A stretch of 34,145 nt of DNA from Gammaproteobacteria bacterium (GTDB lineage: Bacteria > Pseudomonadota > Gammaproteobacteria > Pseudomonadales > Azotimanducaceae). Both the position numbers and the translations under genes were made by a program. The notes beneath the pieces were generated by a model, which worked only from the letters and a program-made list of their open reading frames with translations, did no database searches and was not told where the DNA came from. Below, piece after piece: positions 8,974 through 15,494 of the stretch; position 1 is the stretch's first letter, and each line of letters opens with the position of its first letter. The DNA is taken from assembly GCA_004357385.1 (NCBI GenBank), contig SMWF01000002.1:1-34145 (forward strand). Reading direction: 5' to 3'.

Positions 8974-9901
8974 TCGGAAAGCCACCGGCCCGACTGAGCA
9001 TCGACGGCACGGGTTTGCCCAACGCGCCTTCTAACCAGTTGGACGCTTCGAGCAAGGAGTCGAGATCCACCCCATGTTCAACATTCATGCGGTTGAGCAT
9101 GTAGACGAGATCTTCGGTTGCGATGTTGCCCGTCGCATTCGGCGCAAATGGACAGCCACCGATTCCGCCGATGCTGGCATCCAAGGTCTCCACACCGACC
9201 TGGAGCGCAGCGAACGCATTGGCGATCCCGGTGTTGCGGGTGTCGTGAAAGTGCGCCCGCAACGGCATTTCACCCAGTGCTTCACGCAGTTCACCGAAGG
9301 CATCCAGCACCTGTCCCGGAACGCCCACACCGATCGTATCGGCCAGAGCGATCTCCACCGGCGCTTCGTCGGCCAGACGACGACACACCTCGACCACACC
9401 GTCGAACGCCACTTCGCCTTCAAACGGACAGCCGAACGCGACCGAAACGGTCACCTGGGCGCGCATTCCGACAGTCCGGGCATGGCGCAGAATTCTGACC
9501 GCTTCATCGACCCCCTCCGCCACCGTCATACCCTGGTTGCGCACACCGAAGGTATCCGATGCTGGAATGACAATGCCGACCTCCTGCAACCGTTCCGTCG
9601 CCCGCGCGCGTTCGTAACCACGCCAGTTCAGCACCAGGCCCGTATAGATCACGTCACCACGCTGAGGCAGACCGGCGCAGACGGCCTCGGCGTCCGCCAT
9701 CTGCGGAACCTTCTTCGGGTGTACGAAGCTGGTCGCCTCGATGCGCCGGCAGCCGGCCTGCAAGGCACGCTCGATGAGTTCCAGCTTGGCCTCGGTGTCC
9801 AGCAATGTTTCTTCGTTCTGCAGGCCGTCGCGGGGACTGACCTCCATTAAGGTCACGGATTCTGTCATCTCGTCAATCTGTGGAGCAGATGGATTGGCCA
9901 T
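8966..9901 (-). CDS. Hydroxymethylglutaryl-CoA lyase family protein
   Basis: 311 residues from the ATG at 9901. It is a TIM-barrel DRE-metallolyase. The DRE-like start is MEVSPRDGLQNE, then ATSFVHPKKVPQMADAE. HFHDTRNTGIANAF carries the metal-binding His pair, and the lyase signature with the active-site Cys is GGCPFAPNATGN. It should split HMG-CoA into acetoacetate and acetyl-CoA, or act on a close analogue. It is the first gene of the minus-strand operon. The frame is open to an ATG at 9925, but that part lies in the terminal repeat of the MITE-like element; ATG 9901 is one base from the element and uses an AGGA seven bases upstream that belongs to the repeat. A further ATG at 9868 (MTESVTL) would also leave a complete enzyme and may be the ancestral start. 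Confidence 0.9.
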   Translation of the reverse strand: MANPSAPQIDEMTESVTLMEVSPRDGLQNEETLLDTEAKLELIERALQAGCRRIEATSFVHPKKVPQMADAEAVCAGLPQRGDVIYTGLVLNWRGYERARATERLQEVGIVIPASDTFGVRNQGMTVAEGVDEAVRILRHARTVGMRAQVTVSVAFGCPFEGEVAFDGVVEVCRRLADEAPVEIALADTIGVGVPGQVLDAFGELREALGEMPLRAHFHDTRNTGIANAFAALQVGVETLDASIGGIGGCPFAPNATGNIATEDLVYMLNRMNVEHGVDLDSLLEASNWLEGALGKPVPSMLSRAGGFPNA

Positions 9902-9941
9902 TCTAGTGTCCTGTCCCATAACCAACCTACATATTCAGCGT

Positions 9942-10030
9942 GCCCTGCAAGGTTTCTGGCAAGGCGTCGACTCGCTGGTACTATCTGGATATTGCCAAGA
10001 GTCGCAACGAAGCCAGAAGCCTTGTAGGGC
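9942..10030. repeat. Internal hairpin 1 of the MITE-like element
   Basis: Arm 9942-9960 (GCCCTGCAAGGTTTCTGGC) pairs with 10012-10030 at 17 of 19 positions. Inside it CGACTC pairs with GAGTCG. The loop contains 9982-9998, which is complementary at 16 of 17 positions to the loop of hairpin 2. Confidence 0.8.
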
Positions 10031-10041
10031 GCGCCCTCCGG

Positions 10042-10138
10042 GAGCTCGCAGAATAGCCAACCACTTACGTTGTGTCCCTTGCCAATATCCAGATATTGCC
10101 GGCGTTACACGCCTTGTAGTTGACTATTCTGCGAGCTC
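10042..10138. repeat. Internal hairpin 2 of the MITE-like element
   Basis: Arm 10042-10061 (GAGCTCGCAGAATAGCCAAC) pairs with 10119-10138 at 19 of 20 positions. The loop contains 10079-10095 (TTGCCAATATCCAGATA), complementary to the loop of hairpin 1, and a small GGCG/CGCC hairpin. Confidence 0.8.
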
Positions 10139-10179
10139 TGAAATGCAGGTTAGTTATGGGACAGGACCCTAGCAGGGGG

Positions 10180-11847
10180 TCAGCGTCCCTTGGCGCGGCC
10201 GTCGCGCAGTGTCACGATCCGATTGAACACCGGTGATCCAGCAATACTGTCTACAGGATCCTTGAAGAAATAGCCCACCCGTTCGAACTGAAAGCGCGGT
10301 TCGTCGGAGGCGATGATCGCCGGCTCCACCTGGGCCTGGACCGAACGCAGCGATGCATCATTCAGGGTGTCGGTAAGGTCCTGGCCTTCGGGCGCCGCCA
10401 CCTTGAACAACCGATCGTACAGTCGCACCTCGACCTGGACCGCGGCATGCACCGCGACCCAATGAATGACGCCCTTGGGTTTCAGACCACTGGTGTCACT
10501 GCCACTGCGCGATTCCGCAACGTAGCTGCAGCGCAGCTCGGTGACGCGCCCCTCCGTGTCCTTTACCACCTCGTCGCAATGGATGATGTAGCCGTAGCGC
10601 AGCCGCACCATCCCGCCGGGAGTCAAGCGTCGGTATTTCGGCGGCGGCTCCTCGGCAAAGTCTTCGCGCTCGATGTACAGGGCTGCACCGAAGGGCATCT
10701 GCCGCTCGCCTCGCTCCGGCTGTTGCGGATGCCACGCCGCGCCCAGCTCCTCGGTCTGTCCTTCGGGATAGTTGGTAAGGGTCACCAGCAGTGGGTCCAG
10801 CACCGCCATACCACGGGGTGCGACGGCCTCGAGGTCCTGACGCACGCAGAACTCCAGCAGGCTCATCTCCACCCGGTTGTCCGACTTGGTGACGCCGATC
10901 CGACCACAGAAGTCGCGTATCGCGGCCGGTCGAATGCCACGGCGTCGCATTCCCGCGAGCGTCGGCATGCGCGGATCGTCCCAGCCGCTGACCCGCGCGT
11001 CGCTCACCAGCTGCGCCAGCAGCCGTTTGCTCATCACCGTGTATTCGAGGCCGAGGCGCGAGAACTCAATCTGGGGCGGGTGGAAGTTGACGTTGATGTT
11101 GTCCAACACCCAATCGTAGAGCGGCCGGTGGTCTTCGAACTCAAGTGTGCACAGGGAGTGCGTGATCCCTTCCAGCGCGTCGCAGACGCAATGGGTGAAG
11201 TCATATGTCGGGTAGATGCACCAGGTATCACCCGTTCGTTGATGCGGAATGTGCCGAATGCGATACAACACGGGATCACGCAGGTTGACGTTCGGCGAAG
11301 CCATGTCGATTCTGGCCCGCAGCACCTGCTCGCCGTCCGCGTATTGCCCTGCCCGCATGCCCTGCAGCAGTTCCAGATTTTCCTCCACGGACCGTGAACG
11401 GTAGGGGCTGTCCTGACCCGGCTTCGTCAGCGTGCCACGCGCGATGCGAATCTCTTCAGCGCTCTGGCTATCGACAAAAGCCTTCTCGTCACGGACCAGT
11501 TCCTCTGCAAACTGATAGAGCTGCTCGAAGTAGTCCGACGCATAGGTCAACCGATCGCCCCAGTCGAACCCGAGCCAGCGTACGTCGCGCTGGATGGCGT
11601 GCACGTACTCCTCATCTTCGTTCGCCGGGTTCGTATCATCGAAGCGCAGGTAGCAGACGCCACCAAACTCCTCAGCCACGCCGAAGTTCAAACAGATGCT
11701 CTTCGCGTGCCCGATGTGCAGATAGCCGTTAGGCTCCGGCGGAAACCGCGTCACGATGCCGCCCTCCACGTTCCCGGCGTCGAGATCGCCGCCGATTCGC
11801 TGGCGGATGAAGTCGGTCCCCATGCCGGAGCCGGATTCTTCAGACAC
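10180..11847 (-). CDS. glnS: Glutaminyl-tRNA synthetase
   Basis: 555 residues, the usual length for bacterial GlnRS. It is a cytosolic class I synthetase that charges tRNA-Gln. The HIGH motif is in FPPEPNGYLHIGHAKSI (H44-H47) and the KMSKR motif is VMSKR at about 271-275. The active-site segment CYLRFDDTNPANEDEEYV and the C-terminal anticodon-binding beta-barrels (for example GGMVRLRYGYIIHCDEV) are GlnRS-type rather than GluRS-type; LRFDDTNP is the diagnostic form. The start is a GTG at 11847 with AGGAG about ten bases upstream; ATG at 11823 is the alternative. The gene is divergent from the transglutaminase-like gene and its stop is 7 bp from the MITE-like element, which may end or process its transcript. 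Confidence 0.96.
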   Translation of the reverse strand: MSEESGSGMGTDFIRQRIGGDLDAGNVEGGIVTRFPPEPNGYLHIGHAKSICLNFGVAEEFGGVCYLRFDDTNPANEDEEYVHAIQRDVRWLGFDWGDRLTYASDYFEQLYQFAEELVRDEKAFVDSQSAEEIRIARGTLTKPGQDSPYRSRSVEENLELLQGMRAGQYADGEQVLRARIDMASPNVNLRDPVLYRIRHIPHQRTGDTWCIYPTYDFTHCVCDALEGITHSLCTLEFEDHRPLYDWVLDNINVNFHPPQIEFSRLGLEYTVMSKRLLAQLVSDARVSGWDDPRMPTLAGMRRRGIRPAAIRDFCGRIGVTKSDNRVEMSLLEFCVRQDLEAVAPRGMAVLDPLLVTLTNYPEGQTEELGAAWHPQQPERGERQMPFGAALYIEREDFAEEPPPKYRRLTPGGMVRLRYGYIIHCDEVVKDTEGRVTELRCSYVAESRSGSDTSGLKPKGVIHWVAVHAAVQVEVRLYDRLFKVAAPEGQDLTDTLNDASLRSVQAQVEPAIIASDEPRFQFERVGYFFKDPVDSIAGSPVFNRIVTLRDGRAKGR

Positions 11848-11877
11848 TGGCTCGTTGCTCCTGGAAAACGGGCGCCA

Positions 11878-13404
11878 TTGTATGCTCAGGATCCGAGCGC
11901 ACCAAGCGGAGCATCAGGTTCGGAAAGGGAACAGCGCTACAATGGTGCCGCCAGCATTGCGGAGACGCTGATTCTGAACCTGACCCGGACCCTGCTGATC
12001 GCGGTCTGTTTGATCGGAAGCGGATGGTATGCGCTACGCCCGGGCGTCGTCAGCGACGGCGATGCCATGCGTATTGCCGTCGATCAGGCCGGCAGCTACC
12101 GGTATCGCCTGGACTTCAAGGAACGGGTAGTCGGCAGCTATACCAGTCGCACGGGGCTCGCCTCGGAACGCTTGACGTTCGAGTCGCGCCTCGAGGTCGT
12201 GCTGCCGGGTACAGATCTGCAGACCGTCACCGAGCAAATGGAGTTCGCGACAGCGCCGCCGTATGCGTTGCTGCGCGCCCGCCGCTCAGCGCGCTCGGGC
12301 AGCAGCACGCTGAGTGTCGACATTCAACGCGTGGGCGATGGCTATCAGGCGACGATCCAGGACAACGGCAGTCGGCATACCCGCGTTCTGGATTGGCACT
12401 ACACGCTCGCCGATCACCTCGCCGTCGAACGCTGGCTGATCGCTGAACGACCCGCCATCGGTTCGGTACACGCGGCACGGCAACTCGACTTCAACCGCAT
12501 GGCACCCATCGATGCAAGCTGGAGACTGCTCGAGACCGATCCGGATGGCAGTGTGCTACTCGGACTGGTTGCCGCCGGCGAGGACAAAGTGTTTCATCTC
12601 GACGCCAAGCTGGTCCCCAAGGCTGCTTCCATTGCGGGGGTGTTCACCATGACCCGCGTCCTGGACGACACCGAGCCCATCATTCCCGGACCATTGGCCC
12701 ATTCTGCAGCCGCCAAGGTGGCCCTGGCAGCCGCCATTGCCAATCCCGGCGCATTGACCGCGCTACAGCTTCGGGTCAATGACAGCTCAGCTATCGTTCT
12801 CGAGAACAGCGGGACTATCAATGGCGCGGCTGGCGAACGCACGCTGCATCTGGAGCATCGCCAACCCGCACTGGCGACACCCGAAGAACTCGCGCGGGCA
12901 TCCGGGTCGCGCGCGGACCTGCCATCGGACCACCCGCGCATCAGAGCGCTGGCCCGGCGAGCCTTGGGTGATGCAGGGTCACCGGCTCTGCAGATCGCGA
13001 ACCTGACCCGGTTCGTGCATCGGCACCTCGACTATCGGGTCGACGTGAACGTGGTGGGCGTGCTGGACGCATTGGAGCAGCGGGTCGGAGACTGCACGGA
13101 ATTCGCCGATCTGCTGACCACCCTGGCCCGGGCGGTGGGCTTGCCCGCCCGAACGGTCACCGGTCTCGCCTATGCCGAGGCTGAAGGACCCGGCTTCTAT
13201 CTGCATGCCTGGACCGAGATCGCAATCGATGGGACTTGGCACCCGGTCGATCCGACCTTCGGTCAGATCCGGATCGGACCGGCGCACATACGATTTCCCG
13301 ATTCGGACAGCGCCTACCTGCTGGCCTATGCAGCAATCCCGGAGATGCGCTTCAGCGTTGCCGGTGCCACCTACGGCGACGGACCCAGCGACGCAACGCC
13401 CTGA
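11878..13404 (+). CDS. Membrane-anchored transglutaminase-like domain protein
   Basis: About 508 residues. A single hydrophobic helix near the N-terminus (NLTRTLLIAVCLIGSGWYAL) acts as a signal anchor; the large middle part is a beta-rich periplasmic region of unknown fold. The C-terminal third is a transglutaminase-like (TGc) domain with a full cysteine-protease-like triad: C406 in GDCTEFADLL, H443 in FYLHAWTEI and D458 in VDPTFGQ. Bacterial members are mostly proteases, amidases or uncharacterised envelope proteins rather than protein cross-linkers. The start is uncertain: no ATG or GTG lies between the divergent glnS start and the anchor. TTG 11878 is chosen; a CTG at 11968 with GGAG upstream would give a shorter leader. 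The gene ends about 30 bp before the leader promoter. Confidence 0.8.
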   Translation: MYAQDPSAPSGASGSEREQRYNGAASIAETLILNLTRTLLIAVCLIGSGWYALRPGVVSDGDAMRIAVDQAGSYRYRLDFKERVVGSYTSRTGLASERLTFESRLEVVLPGTDLQTVTEQMEFATAPPYALLRARRSARSGSSTLSVDIQRVGDGYQATIQDNGSRHTRVLDWHYTLADHLAVERWLIAERPAIGSVHAARQLDFNRMAPIDASWRLLETDPDGSVLLGLVAAGEDKVFHLDAKLVPKAASIAGVFTMTRVLDDTEPIIPGPLAHSAAAKVALAAAIANPGALTALQLRVNDSSAIVLENSGTINGAAGERTLHLEHRQPALATPEELARASGSRADLPSDHPRIRALARRALGDAGSPALQIANLTRFVHRHLDYRVDVNVVGVLDALEQRVGDCTEFADLLTTLARAVGLPARTVTGLAYAEAEGPGFYLHAWTEIAIDGTWHPVDPTFGQIRIGPAHIRFPDSDSAYLLAYAAIPEMRFSVAGATYGDGPSDATP

Positions 13405-13435
13405 AAATCGTCGGCCGACACCCGTGCCGCACCAG

Positions 13436-13463
13436 TTGCGTTCGGTCCCCGTCGGTGTAAGAT
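13436..13463 (+). promoter_or_regulatory. Putative promoter of the ABC exporter leader
   Basis: TTGCGT (13436-13441) and TAAGAT (13458-13463) are separated by 16 bp. Matches to the sigma70 hexamers are 3 of 6 and 4 of 6. Transcription would start near 13470, just before the leader ORF and attenuator. Confidence 0.4.
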
Positions 13464-13497
13464 TCGCCGATCTTCAACGCCCGGACCCGAGGTCGCT

Positions 13498-13539
13498 ATG
13501 CATCTCATCAAAATTGTTGGCAGTACAACTCACTGCTGA
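13498..13539 (+). CDS. Putative 13-residue leader peptide of the ABC exporter operon
   Basis: The ORF encodes MHLIKIVGSTTHC and then TGA. It starts with ATG preceded by GAGGT four bases upstream, and lies between a candidate promoter and a factor-independent terminator that precedes the ABC exporter. The composition is mixed and has no run of one regulatory amino acid, so it does not look like a biosynthetic attenuator (Trp, His, Leu). It could instead sense ribosome stalling, for example by a translation-inhibiting compound. Its stop-codon region (13537-13542) is complementary to the 5' arm of the terminator. Translation is not proven. Confidence 0.5.
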   Translation: MHLIKIVGSTTHC

Positions 13540-13589
13540 GCGCGTCCCGGGCTATTACCAATAGCTGAACCCTTACTGGACCCCGCTCA
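13537..13589 (+). promoter_or_regulatory. Candidate antiterminator competing with the terminator
   Basis: TGAGCG (13537-13542) is an exact complement of CGCTCA (13584-13589), and GTCC (13544-13547) pairs with GGAC (13578-13581), giving a ten-pair bulged stem. It encloses a small perfect hairpin GCTATT-ACC-AATAGC (13551-13565). This stem uses the same bases as the 5' arm of the terminator, so the two structures exclude each other. A ribosome at the leader stop would cover TGAGCG and favour termination; one stalled earlier would free it. Confidence 0.5.
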
Positions 13590-13617
13590 CGAATTACCGA
13601 GCGGGTTTCGTCTTTCT
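13582..13617 (+). terminator. Factor-independent terminator in the ABC exporter leader (attenuator)
   Basis: Perfect 7-bp stem CCCGCTC (13582-13588) with GAGCGGG (13599-13605), a 10-nt loop, then a T-rich run TTTCGTCTTTCT. It lies about 57 bp before the ATG of the first exporter gene, with no gene ending between it and the leader ORF, so it can act as a regulated terminator. Confidence 0.7.
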
Positions 13618-13673
13618 AGACTGTGCATTTTCCCGGACCCGCTCCGCCCTAAGGACCGGTTTAGGAATTAGGC

Positions 13674-15494
13674 ATGGCAACGAAAACTAACAGTCTCTGG
13701 TCGATCACCGATGGGCAGCGCGCCCGGTACGGCCGCGCGGTACTCGCGATGGCCGGTGCCAGCCTGTTCATGTTCAGCGCACCATTGATTGGCGGCTTCG
13801 CGATCGACGTGGTCGATACACACCGCGTGGACGCAGGAACGCCATTGCTGGCAATGGCGGCCGAGGCCCTGGGCGGGAGTGACGCGCTCACCTGGTACCT
13901 CTGGTTGTCGGGCGCGGCGACGTTGCTGGTGACCGCAGTGGGCGGCGTGTTCCTGTACTTTCGTGGGCGTCTCGCGGCACTCACCTCAGAGACCATCGTC
14001 AAAGGCATCAGAGACGAGCTTTATCGGCGTCTTCATCACCTGCACGCGCGCTACTACGACGACGCCGACACTGGCGATCTCGTGCAACGTTGCAGCTCCG
14101 ACGTCGAGACGGTGCGTGTGTTTCTGTCCAGCGACGTCGTCGAAATCGGGCGCGCGATCATACTGGTGCTGATCGCGACGCCCATCCTGTTCTGGCTGGA
14201 TTCCCGCCTCGCCTGGGTTTCACTGGTGCTGATGCCATTCCTGACAGTGTTTGCCTATGTGTTCTTCGCCAAGGTGAAAGAGGTCTTTCAGATAACCGAC
14301 GAAGCGGAAGGCGCGATGACGGCAGTGCTGCAGGAGAACCTTACAGGCATCCGGGTGGTCCGCGCGTTCGCGCGTCAGGACTTTGAAATCGAGAAATTCG
14401 CCGCAAAAAACCAAGCGTTTCGCGATCACAACCACCGCCTGATTCGGCTGATGGGAATCTACTGGGCAACCAGCGACCTCTTCGCCCTGGGTCAGGTCGG
14501 CCTGGTGCTGTTCTTCGGCGGGTTCTGGTTGATGGATTCAAGCCTGAGCGTCGGCACGTTATTCACCTTCATGATGCTCGAAGGAATGGTTATCTGGCCG
14601 GTGCGGCAGCTCGGTAGAGTGCTCACGGACACGGGCAAAGCCGTCGTGTCGCTGGGCCGAATCAACGACATTCTGACGGAGCCCGAGGAGTCGCTGGAGC
14701 CGACCCCGGCGCATGGCCGAGCCGAAGGTGAGATCGTCATCGAACACCTCGACTTCGAGTACGAGCCTGGCCGCCCGGTCATCCGCGACCTGAACCTGAC
14801 GATCCGAGCGGGCGAGTGCCTGGCGATCGTCGGCGCGCCCGGGTCCGGGAAATCGACCCTGATTCGTCTGCTGCTACGCCTGTACGGCTACTCGAAGGGT
14901 TCCATCCGGCTGGACGGACACGAACTCGCACAGGTCAATCGGCAATGGCTGCGTAGTCAGATCGGGGTAGTGATGCAGGATCCGTTCCTGTACAGCGGCA
15001 GTATCGAAGCGAATCTGAAGGTTGGACGTCCCGACGCGAATCGTGACCACATTGTTCAGGCCTGCGACGATGCCGCGATCAGCGATGCGATCGCCAACTT
15101 TCCGGGCGGCTACGGCGCCATGGTCGGCGAGCGGGGCGTGACGCTCTCCGGCGGCCAGCGGCAACGCCTGGCACTTGGCCGGGCATTCGTCAAGGACCCG
15201 CCCGTGCTGGTGCTGGACGACTCGCTGTCAGCCGTCGACACGGGCACCGAACAGCGCATTCTGAAGGCCCTGGATGCCCGCCGCGGGCGACACACGACCA
15301 TCATCATCGCCCATCGACTGTCATCCGTGATCCACGCGGATCGGATCATGGTGCTCGATGAGGGGCGCTGCGTGCAATTGGGCGACCATGCCACGCTGGC
15401 TGCGCAGGATGGACCCTATCGACGCCTGTGCCAGCTACAGGGCGCGCTGGACGAACAGATCCGGGACGACATCCGGCTGACCGGAGCTTCATGA
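13674..15494 (+). CDS. ABC exporter half-transporter, subunit with degenerate ATP site
   Basis: 606 residues, an inner-membrane type IV ABC exporter half: six transmembrane helices in about 1-320, then a nucleotide-binding domain. Walker A is GAPGSGKST (387-395), the signature is LSGGQ (491-495), Walker B is VLVLDD (511-516) and the switch His is in IIIAHRLSS. The residue after the Walker B Asp is D516 instead of the catalytic Glu, as in the degenerate site of heterodimeric exporters such as TM287/288 or BmrCD. Such pairs expel drugs, lipids or peptides; substrate is unknown. Start ATG 13674 has AGGA about nine bases upstream. The stop overlaps the start of the partner gene (ATGA), so the two are made in equal amounts. 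It is probably controlled by the upstream attenuator. Confidence 0.93.
   Translation: MATKTNSLWSITDGQRARYGRAVLAMAGASLFMFSAPLIGGFAIDVVDTHRVDAGTPLLAMAAEALGGSDALTWYLWLSGAATLLVTAVGGVFLYFRGRLAALTSETIVKGIRDELYRRLHHLHARYYDDADTGDLVQRCSSDVETVRVFLSSDVVEIGRAIILVLIATPILFWLDSRLAWVSLVLMPFLTVFAYVFFAKVKEVFQITDEAEGAMTAVLQENLTGIRVVRAFARQDFEIEKFAAKNQAFRDHNHRLIRLMGIYWATSDLFALGQVGLVLFFGGFWLMDSSLSVGTLFTFMMLEGMVIWPVRQLGRVLTDTGKAVVSLGRINDILTEPEESLEPTPAHGRAEGEIVIEHLDFEYEPGRPVIRDLNLTIRAGECLAIVGAPGSGKSTLIRLLLRLYGYSKGSIRLDGHELAQVNRQWLRSQIGVVMQDPFLYSGSIEANLKVGRPDANRDHIVQACDDAAISDAIANFPGGYGAMVGERGVTLSGGQRQRLALGRAFVKDPPVLVLDDSLSAVDTGTEQRILKALDARRGRHTTIIIAHRLSSVIHADRIMVLDEGRCVQLGDHATLAAQDGPYRRLCQLQGALDEQIRDDIRLTGAS

Larger units (their letters stand above)
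9903..10172. mobile_element. MITE-like non-coding inverted-repeat element
   Basis: About 270 bp bounded by imperfect terminal inverted repeats. The left end 9903-9938 and the reverse complement of 10138-10172 share CTAGxGTCCTGTCCCATAAC and continue with few differences to TTCAG. Both ends carry CTAG, which fits a TA target duplication inside CTAG, the target preference known for IS630/Tc1-type transposases; that assignment is inference. It has no coding capacity. It fills the whole gap between the glnS stop (10180) and the HMG-CoA lyase start (9901). Internally it contains two further long inverted repeats (9942-10030 and 10042-10138), so a single strand could fold into a three-way junction. 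Confidence 0.8.

Noticed and set aside
9907-10168. tRNA or cloverleaf RNA gene in the region between glnS and the lyase gene
   Set aside because: The three-way fold superficially recalls a cloverleaf, but the size, terminal inverted repeats and CTAG ends fit a mobile element, and no tRNA-specific sequence is present.
13405-13673. Amino-acid biosynthesis attenuator upstream of the exporter
   Set aside because: The leader ORF has no run of a single amino acid codon and the downstream genes are not biosynthetic, so a stalling-sensing leader is preferred.
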